64,000 nucleotides of DNA from Acidobacteriota bacterium. GTDB lineage: Bacteria > Acidobacteriota > Vicinamibacteria > Vicinamibacterales > UBA8438. Location of the stretch: contig WTFV01000262.1 of NCBI GenBank assembly GCA_011523845.1, positions 1 to 64,000 on the forward strand, given 5' to 3'. Under the pieces are notes generated by a model. That model was not told where the DNA came from. It searched no databases and saw nothing but the letters and a program-made list of their open reading frames with translations. Position 1 is the stretch's first letter. Each line of letters starts with the position of its first letter. The translations under genes and the position numbers were made by a program. Of this stretch, positions 16,989 through 25,690 are shown in pieces.

Positions 16989-18412
16989 TGCGACTCGCCT
17001 GGTTCACGCCTCTGTCGCCCGCGCGCTCCGGCCTCGCCGCCCACGGCGCCGGCCGGCTGGCGCAGCTCGCCGCCGACTTCGAGGTGGACGCCTACGTCGA
17101 CGAGGCCGACCCGGCCGTGCTGGCGGCGCGCCTCCCCCCGCGCGTCGCCGTGCGCCCCGCCCACGAATTCCCGTGGCGGCACGCCCGCGACGCCTACGAC
17201 CTGACGGTGTACGACCTGGCCGACGCCGCGGGGCACGACTACGCGTGGGGCTACGCCATCCGCCACCCCGGCCTCGCGGTGCTCCACGACACCGTGCTGC
17301 ACCATGCCCGCGCCGGGCAGCTCCTGCGCCGGGGCCGGCTCGACGACTACCGCGCCGAGCTGCGGTTCGACCGGCCGGACCGGGAGCCGGACATCTGCGC
17401 GATCGCCGGCGCGGGGGTGCCCCACGTGCTGGCCGAGTGGCCCCTGCTGGGCGCCCTCGTCGCCGCGTCGCGGCTGGCCGTGGTCGCCGACGCCCGCGCC
17501 GCGGCGGATCTGCGCCGGCGCTACCCCGGCGCCCGCATCGACGCGGTGCGGTTCGGCGCCGCCGATCCGCTCGCCGCCGCCGCCTCGCCTTCCGACGCTG
17601 CGACGCCGGCCGGCGCCATGCCGAACACGCGCGCGAAGATGCGCGCGGCCGACGCCTCGCCTTCCGACGCTGCGACGGCGGCCGGCGCCCGGGGCGCTCC
17701 CGCCGGCGATCCGCTGATGTTCGCCGTGTGCCCGCCGACCGCCGCGGTCCGGCGGCTCGACCTGATCCTCGACGCCTTTGCGGCGCTGCCCCCGGCGCCG
17801 CCCACGCGGCTCCACGTCCTGGGGCCGGTCGCCGACCCGGGCGCCGCGCGCGCCCGAATCGACGCGCTGGGACTCGCACGCCGGGTACGCCTGACCGCCG
17901 GCGCCGATCCCGACGCGGCGTTGCGCGAGACCGACGTCTGCATCTGCCTCGCCTGGCCGCCGGCCGGCGAGACGACGCCGCTGTGGGTCCGCTGCCTGGC
18001 CGCGGGCAAGCCGACGATCGTCGGCCCCAGCCTGTGTGCGGAGAACGTGCCCCTGCTCGATCCCCGGACGTGGCGCCACCGCGACGGCGGGCCGGAAGCC
18101 GGGGTCGCGGTGGCGGTCGACCCCCTCGAAGAAACCGATACGCTGGCCCTGGCGATGCGCCGGCTCGCCGCCGACCCCGCGCGCCGCGCCGCCCTCGGCC
18201 GCCGGGCGCGGCGCTACTGGGAACAGGCGCACCGGGACGCGGCGATGGCCCGGGACTACCGGCGCGTCATCCGCACCGCCGCCGCGACGCCGGCGCCGCG
18301 TCCGGACGGGCTGCCGGCGCACCTGCGGGCCGACGGTCTGGCGCATGCCCGCGGCATCGCCGGGCGCATGGACGTGACGGTCGACTTTCTCGACCCGACC
18401 GCCGCCTCGTGA
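16988..18412 (+). CDS. GT4-like glycosyltransferase with expanded linker
   Basis: 474 residues. The start MRLAWFTPLSPARSGLAAH is characteristic of GT4 proteins in O-antigen loci, and the C-terminal domain has DVCICLAWPPAGETTPLWVRCLAAGKPTIV in place of the strict E-x7-E. Between the domains (about residues 198-238) lies an Ala-rich linker holding an 8-residue duplication (ASPSDAAT twice, 24 residues apart) that reflects a 72-bp in-frame repeat at about 17582 and 17654. The linker likely grew by slippage. Divergence of the donor motif makes activity slightly less certain. Confidence 0.75.
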   Translation: MRLAWFTPLSPARSGLAAHGAGRLAQLAADFEVDAYVDEADPAVLAARLPPRVAVRPAHEFPWRHARDAYDLTVYDLADAAGHDYAWGYAIRHPGLAVLHDTVLHHARAGQLLRRGRLDDYRAELRFDRPDREPDICAIAGAGVPHVLAEWPLLGALVAASRLAVVADARAAADLRRRYPGARIDAVRFGAADPLAAAASPSDAATPAGAMPNTRAKMRAADASPSDAATAAGARGAPAGDPLMFAVCPPTAAVRRLDLILDAFAALPPAPPTRLHVLGPVADPGAARARIDALGLARRVRLTAGADPDAALRETDVCICLAWPPAGETTPLWVRCLAAGKPTIVGPSLCAENVPLLDPRTWRHRDGGPEAGVAVAVDPLEETDTLALAMRRLAADPARRAALGRRARRYWEQAHRDAAMARDYRRVIRTAAATPAPRPDGLPAHLRADGLAHARGIAGRMDVTVDFLDPTAAS

Positions 18413-18432
18413 CGCCCCAGCGGAGAGGAAAC

Positions 18433-20004
18433 ATGTTCGAGCGCACCGTCTCCCCCGACGACCTGGACCGGCTGGCAGCGGAACGCGAGGACGCCGAACG
18501 CGGCTACAACGACGCGCTGACGCGGCTCGACCAGGCCCTGCCGCGCCCGTTCGAGGCGGGTCGGCCGCCGGACGGCGGCGGCGCGCGCGGCCCGGCCGGA
18601 CTCGACGCACCGGCGGCGACGCCCTGGCCGCCGCCGGACGTGCCGCGCCGCTACCGCTGGCTGCTGCCGCTGCTGGCGCCGATCGTCGGGCCCGCCTTCG
18701 CGCAGCAGGAGCGGACGAATCGCGCCCTGGTCGCGCACCTGAACGAACGCGCGGCCGCCGCCGGCGCCGAGCGCCGCCACGCCGAGGAGACGGTGGCGCG
18801 CATCGGCGCCCACCTGGCCGAGGCGCTGACGTTCCAGTCGCGGCTGCTGCAGTACCTGCAGCGGATCACGCCGTTCGTCGACACGAAGGACCGCGAAACG
18901 GCGGGCCTGATGCGGCGCATCAACGAGGACAACGGCGTTCTGATCGACAGCGCCGCCGCCGCGATCGACGGCGTCACCGCCGCCATCGAAGCGCTGGCCG
19001 TACGGGAGCGGGGACTGCGCGAATCGGTGCAGGTCCTCCACGGCGGGTCGCGGGTCGCCGCGCGCGAGCTCCATCGCCTGCGAGACCGGCTCGCCGGCCT
19101 GCAATCCACCCCGCAGCCGGCGCCGGCGTCGGCTGCGGACGCCGGCGAGCCCGCGGGGCCGGCGGCCACCGACCCGGCGGACGCCGGCGGCGAGCCCGCG
19201 GGGCCGGCGGCCACCGACCCCGGCCCCGCACCGGAAGCGGCGGCGGCCCCAGGCGCCCCGGCGCCGGCCTCCGGCGCCCCGGCGCCGGCGCTCGCGGATG
19301 CGACGGCGTACGCGATCTTCGAGGACGCCTTCCGCGGCGCGCAGACCGACATCGCGGCCCGCCAGCGGCGCTACGTCGCCTGCTTCGAGGGGGCGTCCGA
19401 CGTGCTGGACGTCGGGTGCGGGCGGGGCGAGTTCCTCGAGCTGCTGCGCGACGGGGGCATCGCGGCCCGCGGCATCGACGTCAACGCCGAGATGGTCGAG
19501 CGCTGCCGCGAGCGGGGACTGGAGGCGACGCGGGCCGACGCCCTCGCCCACGTCGCCGGGCTGCCCGAGGAATCGCTCGGCGGGCTGTTCTCCGCGCAGG
19601 TCGTCGAGCACCTCGACGCCGACTACCTGCTGCGGCTGCTCGCGGCCGTGCAGCGGGCGCTGCGTCCCGGGGCGCGCATCGTGCTGGAGACCATCAACCC
19701 GGCCTCCTGGAGCGCCTTCTTCTGGTCGTACATCCGCGACATCACGCACCGGCAGCCGCTGCACCCGGACACGCTGGGCTACCTGCTGCGGGCGCACGGC
19801 TTCGTCGACGTCGAGATCGTCTACAGCGCGCCGGTGCCCGACACCGACCGGCTGCGACGGGCGCCTGCCGGCGCCGGCGTGGACGCCGCGCCGAACGGCG
19901 CCGCGCTGCGCGGCCTGATCGAGACGTACAACCGGAACGTCGACAAGCTGAACGGCCTGCTCTTCGCCCACCAGGACTACGCGGCGATCGGCACCCGGGC
20001 CTGA
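18433..20004 (+). CDS. Coiled-coil SAM-dependent methyltransferase
   Basis: 523 residues in three parts. Residues 1-240 are helical with a hydrophobic patch (WLLPLLAPIVGPAF) and a long coiled coil. Residues 240-300 are an Ala/Pro/Gly linker containing a 15-residue duplication (GEPAGPAATDP twice). Residues 300-523 form a class I methyltransferase with motif I VLDVGCGRGEFLEL, acidic IDVNAEMVE and AQVVEHL. Coiled coil plus methyltransferase recalls WbdD, which caps O-polysaccharide chains and measures their length; the order here is reversed and no kinase is present. GGAGAGGAAAC precedes the ATG. Last gene of the + operon. Confidence 0.75.
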   Translation: MFERTVSPDDLDRLAAEREDAERGYNDALTRLDQALPRPFEAGRPPDGGGARGPAGLDAPAATPWPPPDVPRRYRWLLPLLAPIVGPAFAQQERTNRALVAHLNERAAAAGAERRHAEETVARIGAHLAEALTFQSRLLQYLQRITPFVDTKDRETAGLMRRINEDNGVLIDSAAAAIDGVTAAIEALAVRERGLRESVQVLHGGSRVAARELHRLRDRLAGLQSTPQPAPASAADAGEPAGPAATDPADAGGEPAGPAATDPGPAPEAAAAPGAPAPASGAPAPALADATAYAIFEDAFRGAQTDIAARQRRYVACFEGASDVLDVGCGRGEFLELLRDGGIAARGIDVNAEMVERCRERGLEATRADALAHVAGLPEESLGGLFSAQVVEHLDADYLLRLLAAVQRALRPGARIVLETINPASWSAFFWSYIRDITHRQPLHPDTLGYLLRAHGFVDVEIVYSAPVPDTDRLRRAPAGAGVDAAPNGAALRGLIETYNRNVDKLNGLLFAHQDYAAIGTRA

Positions 20005-20006
20005 CG

Positions 20007-20027
20007 CCGCGCGCGGGCCGGGCGCGG
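20007..20027. terminator. GC hairpin between convergent genes
   Basis: CCGCGC at 20007-20012 pairs with GCGCGG at 20022-20027 across a 9-nt loop, in the 27-bp gap between the converging methyltransferase and HlyD genes. No T-run; assigned from position mainly. Confidence 0.3.
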
Positions 20028-20031
20028 CCGT

Positions 20032-21408
20032 TCATTCCTCGCGCAGCGCGCGCCCGAGGCTCTCGACGATGGGGGTCAGCAGGTAGTCGACCACGGTGCG
20101 CGCGCCGGTGACGATGAGCACGTCGGCCTGCATGCCGGGGGTCAGCGGCAGGTCCGCCAGGCCGCCCTGGTCGGGATCGAGCGCGATGCGCGCCTCGTAC
20201 CACGCCGCCCGCTCGTCGGCGAAGCGGTCGGCCGAGACCCGGACGACCTCGCCGGTCAGGCGGGGCGCTCCGAGCTGCGAGAACGCCGGCAGGCGGACCT
20301 GCGCCGGCAGCCCCACGACGACCGAATCGATGTCGTTCGGCGCGACGCGCGCCTCGATGATCAGCCGGTCGCCGGCGGGCACTATCTCCAGCAGCAGCTC
20401 CCCGGGCTCGATCACGCCGCCCGGGGTGAAGACGCGCAGGCCCATCACGATGCCTTCCACCGGGGCCGCGATGCGGGTGCGGGCCACGACGTCGCGGGCC
20501 GCCTCGACCTGCTCGCGCAGGTCCGACAGCTCGGTCTCCACCTCGCGCAGCTCCGCCGTCACCTCGCCCAGCCGGCGGTTGCGCAACTCGGCTATCAGCA
20601 GCTCCGTCTCGGCGACGGCGAGCCCGATGCGCGCGCCCTCCGACAGCGTGCGCGCGCGCTCGCCCGCGGCCCGGTCCCGATCGCGCTGCAGACCCAGGAG
20701 CCGCTGGTGCTTCGACTCCAGGCCGAGGAGCACGGTGCGCTGGATCTCGACCAGCCCCTCGTCCAGCACGCCGATCTGGCGGTCGAGGAAGGCCACCTCC
20801 TCGCGCAGTCCCGCCGCCCGCTCGTGCAACTGCTCGATCTGGCGCTCGCGGATGGCGATCTGGTTGGCCAGCGAGGCGGCGCGCGCCTCGAAGATCCGCT
20901 GCTGCGTGGCGAGGACCTCGCCGGCATCGGGATCCATCACGACCGACGCCAGCAGCTCCGGCGGCCAGCGGATGGCGGGCGCCCCGTCGCGCTCGGCCTC
21001 CAGCCGCGCGTTGAGCGCCTCGGCCGAACGCCACTGCGCCTCCAGCAGATCGAGCGTCGCGCGCGGCCGCGTGTCGTCGAGCACGATCAGCGTCTGCCCG
21101 GCCTCGACGAAGTCGCCGTCGGTGACCCGGATCTGCTCGACGATGCCGCCTTCGAGGTGATCGACCGTCTTGCGCTCGCTGCTGACCCCGATGACGCCGG
21201 GAGCCACCGCGCCGCTGGACAACGGGAACAGCGTCCCCCAGACGCCGAACCCGACGATGAACAGCGCGACGACCGCGAGCCCGAGCTTCATGCTCGGACC
21301 GACCGCCATCTCCGGCGGCGCCGCCGGGACGGGCAGCCGCGTCAGCGCGCCGCCGGGAGACGCCGGCGGGACGGGGGGCACGGGCGGCCGTTCAGCGTTG
21401 TCGGGCAA
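20032..21408 (-). CDS. HlyD/PrtE-type membrane fusion protein of type I secretion
   Basis: 458 residues. A proline-rich cytoplasmic N-terminus, one transmembrane helix (about 45-65, LAVVALFIVGFGVWGTLFP), a lipoyl-like half-motif (VDHLEGGIVEQIRVTDGDFV), a coiled-coil hairpin of about 200 residues and the second lipoyl half with the beta-barrel (IAAPVEGIVMGL, LTPGMQADV). The ending GARTVVDYLLTPI matches PrtE/HlyD adaptors that link an ABC exporter to TolC. Full length. Its usual ABC partner is not adjacent; only a truncated PrtD-like gene is present at 1381-2184. Confidence 0.9.
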   Translation of the reverse strand: MPDNAERPPVPPVPPASPGGALTRLPVPAAPPEMAVGPSMKLGLAVVALFIVGFGVWGTLFPLSSGAVAPGVIGVSSERKTVDHLEGGIVEQIRVTDGDFVEAGQTLIVLDDTRPRATLDLLEAQWRSAEALNARLEAERDGAPAIRWPPELLASVVMDPDAGEVLATQQRIFEARAASLANQIAIRERQIEQLHERAAGLREEVAFLDRQIGVLDEGLVEIQRTVLLGLESKHQRLLGLQRDRDRAAGERARTLSEGARIGLAVAETELLIAELRNRRLGEVTAELREVETELSDLREQVEAARDVVARTRIAAPVEGIVMGLRVFTPGGVIEPGELLLEIVPAGDRLIIEARVAPNDIDSVVVGLPAQVRLPAFSQLGAPRLTGEVVRVSADRFADERAAWYEARIALDPDQGGLADLPLTPGMQADVLIVTGARTVVDYLLTPIVESLGRALREE

Positions 21409-21455
21409 AGGATATCGTTCTCTCGTCGGCTCGGGCCGGCCTGGGCCGGGCTCGG

Positions 21456-21659
21456 CTAGCGCGCCCGGTCCGGATACGGCGGCGGCTGGCCATGCATGCC
21501 AGGCGCGTTGACGTGCGCGTTGAACGCTGTCTCCTGGGCATCAACGCGTCCCTCGAGCACGCTGAACTGATAAGCGTTCCATAGACCGGCAACGGCACCG
21601 ATAGCCGCGGCAACGGCACCGATGACCGCAGTAACGGCAGTGAAAAACTCCACATTCAT
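21456..21659 (-). CDS. 67-residue membrane protein
   Basis: An N-terminal hydrophobic helix of about 25 residues (FFTAVTAVIGAVAAAIGAV) followed by a short tail WNAYQFSVLEGRVDAQ and ending NAHVNAPGMHGQPPPYP. No family recognised. A clearly homologous but frameshifted copy lies at 61036-61184 (WNVHQFSVLKGRV, then NAHVNAPGLH), so this is a real, conserved gene. It lies upstream of and in the same direction as the HlyD gene, 47 bp apart. Confidence 0.6.
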   Translation of the reverse strand: MNVEFFTAVTAVIGAVAAAIGAVAGLWNAYQFSVLEGRVDAQETAFNAHVNAPGMHGQPPPYPDRAR

Positions 21660-21671
21660 GTCCGCCGCGCC

Positions 21672-21791
21672 TCACGCGCTGCCGCCTGGGAGTCCAAGGG
21701 TCATGCGCTCAGCCCCTCCCAGCGGCTGATTCTCGATTCTACCCGTTCGACAACGCACCGCACCAGCGACGTTGGTATCCACCAGGATCAC
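21672..21791 (-). pseudogene. Truncated PIN-domain toxin (VapC/FitB) start
   Basis: A GTG overlapping the antitoxin stop (GTGA) begins a 39-residue frame whose first residues, ILVDTNV, are the canonical opening of PIN-domain ribonucleases, with the first catalytic Asp. The remaining 30 residues are unrelated and the frame stops, so roughly 100 residues with the other acidic residues are missing. The toxin is inactive. Confidence 0.65.
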
Positions 21792-22030
21792 GCCAACTCT
21801 ACCGGCTCCCGCGGCTGCCGGTGCTCGCGTATGAACAGCTCGATGTCCTCGCCCGGCTCGACCAACGCGATCAGGTTGTGCGGAAACCTGCCCGCGGACG
21901 GCGCTTTCTCGGCGGCATCGTCGAGAATCGAACGCACCAGGCCTTCGAGGCTGCAACCGCGCTGTTCGGCGCGTTGTCGCAGCCGCGCCTTCGATTCCGC
22001 CGACAAGTTGCGAATCGTGATACTGGCCAT
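21788..22030 (-). CDS. FitA/VapB-like ribbon-helix-helix antitoxin
   Basis: 80 residues. The opening MASITIRNLSAESKARLRQR is the classic RHH DNA-binding unit of FitA-type antitoxins, followed by GCSLEGLVRSILDDAA. The C-terminal half should wrap a PIN-domain toxin and also repress the operon. AGGGGGG precedes the ATG at 22030. The partner is only a stump overlapping the stop codon, so this is an orphan antitoxin that could still act as a DNA-binding protein. Confidence 0.85.
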   Translation of the reverse strand: MASITIRNLSAESKARLRQRAEQRGCSLEGLVRSILDDAAEKAPSAGRFPHNLIALVEPGEDIELFIREHRQPREPVELA

Positions 22031-22092
22031 CAGCCCCCCCTGCCCCCTTGCCCAAACCACGCCAATCGATGATTGCATGCAATCACTTCGTC

Positions 22093-22320
22093 GGCAACCG
22101 GGTGTCGGCCGAGCACGGGCTCGCGCGGGGCCGGCGCGACACCGCGATCGTGGCGCTGGCGTTCCGCGCCAGGCTGCGCCGCTCCGAGATGGCCGCGCTG
22201 GTCCGGGGCGACGTCACGCCGACGGCGCGCGCCGGGCAGTTGCGGGTCCGCGTGCGGGCCTCGAAGGCCAACGCCGCCGGCCGTCGCGGAGGCCTCCGGC
22301 TGCTCGCCGGTCCCTTCGCC
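22093..22320 (+). pseudogene. Tyrosine recombinase (phage integrase) fragment
   Basis: One frame shows RGRRDTAIVALAFRARLRRSEMAALVRGD followed by LRVRVRASKANAAG, the first part of the catalytic domain of XerD/phage-type integrases including the first catalytic arginine region. Before it there is no N-terminal core-binding domain, and after about 22290 the frame departs from the family; the H-x-x-R and Tyr motifs are absent. The fragment starts about 60 bp from the antitoxin start on the opposite strand. It marks an old integration or deletion event. Confidence 0.65.
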
Positions 22321-22482
22321 CGCGCTGTCGACCAGGCTGCGCCGCGGACGAGCCCGCGTCGTCTCGCTCGGCCCGCACCAAGTCAACCGCCATGTCCCGC
22401 CCACGTTCCCATCTCCGGACGGATGTCGATGCATAATGCTGTACAGCAGCCTCGGGCGCGGGGGGCGTAGCTACTCGCAGGA

Positions 22483-24873
22483 TTATGAACTCTTCTCGAA
22501 AACGGTCTCCAGCCCGAATTCGATACTGACATCATCGAGCCAGACATCCGCAGTTCCCAGGGTCCAGATCTCCACCCGGCTGATCTGCTGCGGCGGCAGA
22601 TACGGACAGGACGCCGACAGCCGTCGGTAACCCCCGTGGCCGCCTATCCACACAAGCCGCTCCCGGCACGTGACATCCCGATCGTAGCCCGTCACCAGAA
22701 GCTCCAGGATGTCCTGCGTGGCCGGGTCGCTGCTCCGTACCGACAAGTGCGCAACGAAGAAACCGGCCGGGAAACGTTCCGACGACAGCTGTCCGAGCAA
22801 CCGTCTGCCGCCGGTTCGGCCGCGAAAGAGAGCAGTGCCGTTCCCCGCGAGGGGATCGCGGACCACCGTCGTCGGAGACCCTTCCAGCTCTTCCGCCTCG
22901 ATGTGGTAGAAGGCGCCCGGCGTCTGCAACCACGCTGCGAGCCCCACCCAGACCAACGCAACGACGATCGCCATGCGCACGCGAGGGCGCAGCAGCGGCT
23001 GGAGTCCCTTCGCCGCCCGCACCAGCGCGATCGCGGCAAAGAGATAAATGCAAGGCAGCACCGGGAGAGCGAAGCGGTAGGACGATATGAACACCGCGTG
23101 GGTGGCCATCAGGATGCCGACGGTAGCCGGGAGTATCCACAGCGTTCGTCGCAGCGCCGGGCGTCGAAGCACGATCCACAGGCCGGCGAGGCCGAGCACC
23201 GGAATCGCGCTCCGGGAGAACGTCTGGAGCCGATCGAGCGAGACCCCGTCGAGCAGGAACCGGGACAACCAGAGCGGCGCGCTTCCCGGGACATGCCATC
23301 CGTCTTTCTCAATGCCCGAGAAATACAGGAGCTTCCTGCCCGCCAAGGCAAGCGCCGCGGCCGGATGGTCTCGGATGAAGGGCCATCCCCGTGGCTCTCC
23401 CATCCGGGTCAGGTGGAGATTGTAGGTCCCGTTCGCGTTGGGATTGTTTCCGATGTGAAGATTCAGCGGTCCCTTGCTGGAGATGGGAACGAAGCGCCCG
23501 TGCGAGCGCTGCTGCTCAACCACCCACGCGCCGACCACGATGGAGAACAGTATCGCCATGGCAGTGACCGTACTGACCGCCCGTGGCCGGTCGGGCGACC
23601 ATCTGTACGCTGCGACGAGCATCAGCGGAAAGACCGCCGCGAACGGTTCACGGGTGAGCGCGCACGCCGCCGCGCCGCACGCCGCCCCCATGTACAGAAC
23701 GCCTGCGTGTGGTCCGGACGCCTCGCGTGCGCCCAGCAGGAGCAGGCAAGTGCCCAGGAAGAGGAACGCGATGAGTACCTCGTACTGCAGGGTTACTGCG
23801 TATGCTTGGAACATGGGCGAGAGCAGCACGAACCCGCCGGCGAGGATCCCCTCGTAACGGCCGGCGTACCGGCGCCCCAACCACCAGATGCCGGCGGCGA
23901 TAGCGCTCACCATCAGGCAGAAGACGATTTTCGGCGGCAGGTAGTCGTGGCCGAACAGACGGTACAAAAGAGCCAGAAACGCGACGAACCCTGGCGGTTG
24001 GTCGATCGGGACGGCAAGTACTCCAGCCCTGGCGACTTCCGCCGCGATGCGGTCGTACGTCGCCGTGTCGATCCCCAGATTGCAGCACGACCTGCCGCCT
24101 GCGTGATCCAAGGCGAAGTGGAGGTTGTGCAGAGTCCCGACCAGCAGGGCGACGAGCAAGAGAACGCCCGGCGCGAACCGGCGGACCCTACCGTACAGCG
24201 CGGATTTCGATTCGCAACTCCGCAGCCGTCGAGCCAGGGACGCGCCGATGGCCAGAACCAGCGCCGCCCAGGCGACAAAGACGAACGGTTCCAGCCCCGC
24301 CGCGGCGTGCGCCAATCGGATGTCGTTCGGCGACGGTCGGTCGCGAAACAGGTAGCGCGGAGCGAACGCGGCGCCGCGACCGCCACGCGGAACCGCCGCC
24401 AGCGACACGTGATGGGCTCCCCCGTGTTGCTCGTAATCGACGACGACCTCGTGGACGCCGGCGTCGAGGGCGACGGTCCGGACGACAACGTGCATGTCGG
24501 CGGGAGGCGTGCGCCGGAGCACAAGCCTCCCGTCGAGCCTGACGTCGAGGCGGTCGTCGCCGCCCCCCCACAGGTCGAAGACTCGCGCCTCGGCCACGTG
24601 CCAGTACCCCCGCCAGCGGGCGCTGAAGAACCTGCGCGGGAGTGCCGGATCGTCATCCAGAAAGTCGAGCGTGATGGAGTCGCTGACGTCTTCCACAAGC
24701 AACGCGCCGCGGAACCCGGTTTCGGAGTAGACGGTTCGGCGCAGTCCGGTGCGGTCGCCCAGGTGCGCGTCCACAACCAGAAGAAGCGCGGTCGATGTCA
24801 GGGCTGCAATGGCGCAACCGAGGACGTGGCGGGGCAGGTTCCTGCGAACGAAACCGTGGACACGCGGAGTCAT
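22483..24873 (-). CDS. PA14-domain GT-C membrane glycosyltransferase (GT39/ArnT-like)
   Basis: 796 residues. After one transmembrane helix (about 18-36) comes a PA14-like beta domain (about 45-175; LDFLDDDPALPRRFFSARW, GGGDDRLDVRLDGRLV, TPPADMHVVVRTV). A GT-C membrane body follows with the acidic first-loop motif NLGIDTATYD and PIDQPPGFVAF. The last 140 residues form a beta-sandwich resembling carbohydrate-binding modules (FYHIEAEELEG ... VWLDDVSIEF). GT-C enzymes use polyprenyl-phosphate sugars at the periplasmic face. This gene ends the dprE1-dprE2 operon (34 bp after dprE2), making it the prime candidate to use polyprenyl-phospho-arabinose. Paralogues: 49190-51382 and 51574-53811. Confidence 0.85.
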   Translation of the reverse strand: MTPRVHGFVRRNLPRHVLGCAIAALTSTALLLVVDAHLGDRTGLRRTVYSETGFRGALLVEDVSDSITLDFLDDDPALPRRFFSARWRGYWHVAEARVFDLWGGGDDRLDVRLDGRLVLRRTPPADMHVVVRTVALDAGVHEVVVDYEQHGGAHHVSLAAVPRGGRGAAFAPRYLFRDRPSPNDIRLAHAAAGLEPFVFVAWAALVLAIGASLARRLRSCESKSALYGRVRRFAPGVLLLVALLVGTLHNLHFALDHAGGRSCCNLGIDTATYDRIAAEVARAGVLAVPIDQPPGFVAFLALLYRLFGHDYLPPKIVFCLMVSAIAAGIWWLGRRYAGRYEGILAGGFVLLSPMFQAYAVTLQYEVLIAFLFLGTCLLLLGAREASGPHAGVLYMGAACGAAACALTREPFAAVFPLMLVAAYRWSPDRPRAVSTVTAMAILFSIVVGAWVVEQQRSHGRFVPISSKGPLNLHIGNNPNANGTYNLHLTRMGEPRGWPFIRDHPAAALALAGRKLLYFSGIEKDGWHVPGSAPLWLSRFLLDGVSLDRLQTFSRSAIPVLGLAGLWIVLRRPALRRTLWILPATVGILMATHAVFISSYRFALPVLPCIYLFAAIALVRAAKGLQPLLRPRVRMAIVVALVWVGLAAWLQTPGAFYHIEAEELEGSPTTVVRDPLAGNGTALFRGRTGGRRLLGQLSSERFPAGFFVAHLSVRSSDPATQDILELLVTGYDRDVTCRERLVWIGGHGGYRRLSASCPYLPPQQISRVEIWTLGTADVWLDDVSIEFGLETVFEKSS

Positions 24874-24907
24874 GGCAGTCAGGAAGGTGGGTTCCGGCAC
24901 GAGCCCC

Positions 24908-25645
24908 TCACAACTTGAGTCGTTTGAACGCCCGTTCCGGAATGACGCGCACGACCAGCATGATCCAGCGCCAGATCGGCCGAACATAGATGACGTCGCG
25001 GCGGCGTCGCACCGCACGCACGACCGCATCGGCGACCTCGTCCGGCGTGGCCGCCAGCGGCGCTGGCAGATCCATGCCGTCGGTCATCCGCGTGCGCACG
25101 TAGCCCGGCTTGACCGTCACCACGTGGACGCCGGAAGCGGCCAGGCGGTTACGCAGGCCGGACAGGTACGCGGAGAATCCCGCCTTGGCGGACCCGTAGA
25201 CGCAGTTCGAGGCGCGTCCCCGATCACCCGCCACGGAGCTGACGCCGACCAGGACGCCGCTGCCCCGCTTCTCGAAGCGTTCGGCGAGCGCGCCCAGCAG
25301 CAGCGATGGTCCCAGGTAGTTCGTCCGCATGACCCGCGCGGCGATGTCGCGGTCACGCTCCGCCCGTCCGTCGAGCAACCCGATGACGCACACCGCCACG
25401 TCGGGCAGCGGATCGAGCTCGTCGACCAGCGCCGCGCCGCCCGCGTCGGCGAGCACGTCGCAGCCATACAGAGCAACTGGCGCGCTCGCGCGCACCCGGA
25501 TGTCCCGCGCCTCGTGCTCGAGCCGCGCGCGGTCGCGGGCCGCGAGTTGCAGCGCGTGCCCGCCGGCGGCGAAGGCGCGTGCGATGGCGCGCCCGATATC
25601 CGCCGTCGCTCCCAACACCAGGACCGTCCCGATTCCCTCCGCCAC
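24908..25645 (-). CDS. dprE2: DprE2-like decaprenylphospho-2-keto-ribose reductase (SDR)
   Basis: 245-residue classical SDR. It shows VLVLGATADIGRAIA for NAD(P)H binding, VGVSSVAGDRGRASNCVYGSAKAG with the catalytic Ser, Tyr and Lys, and PGYVRTRMT. The C-terminal block YVRPIWRWIMLVVRVIPERAFKRL closely follows mycobacterial DprE2, which reduces the 2-keto intermediate to polyprenyl-phospho-D-arabinose. Start: GTG at 25645 with AGGAAG six bases upstream; a GTG at 25684 would add 13 poorly conserved residues. It lies downstream of dprE1 in the same operon. Confidence 0.88.
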   Translation of the reverse strand: MAEGIGTVLVLGATADIGRAIARAFAAGGHALQLAARDRARLEHEARDIRVRASAPVALYGCDVLADAGGAALVDELDPLPDVAVCVIGLLDGRAERDRDIAARVMRTNYLGPSLLLGALAERFEKRGSGVLVGVSSVAGDRGRASNCVYGSAKAGFSAYLSGLRNRLAASGVHVVTVKPGYVRTRMTDGMDLPAPLAATPDEVADAVVRAVRRRRDVIYVRPIWRWIMLVVRVIPERAFKRLKL

Positions 25646-25690
25646 CGTACGCTTCCTTCCTGCCCGTGCCCGTTCGGCGGACACCTCCGG

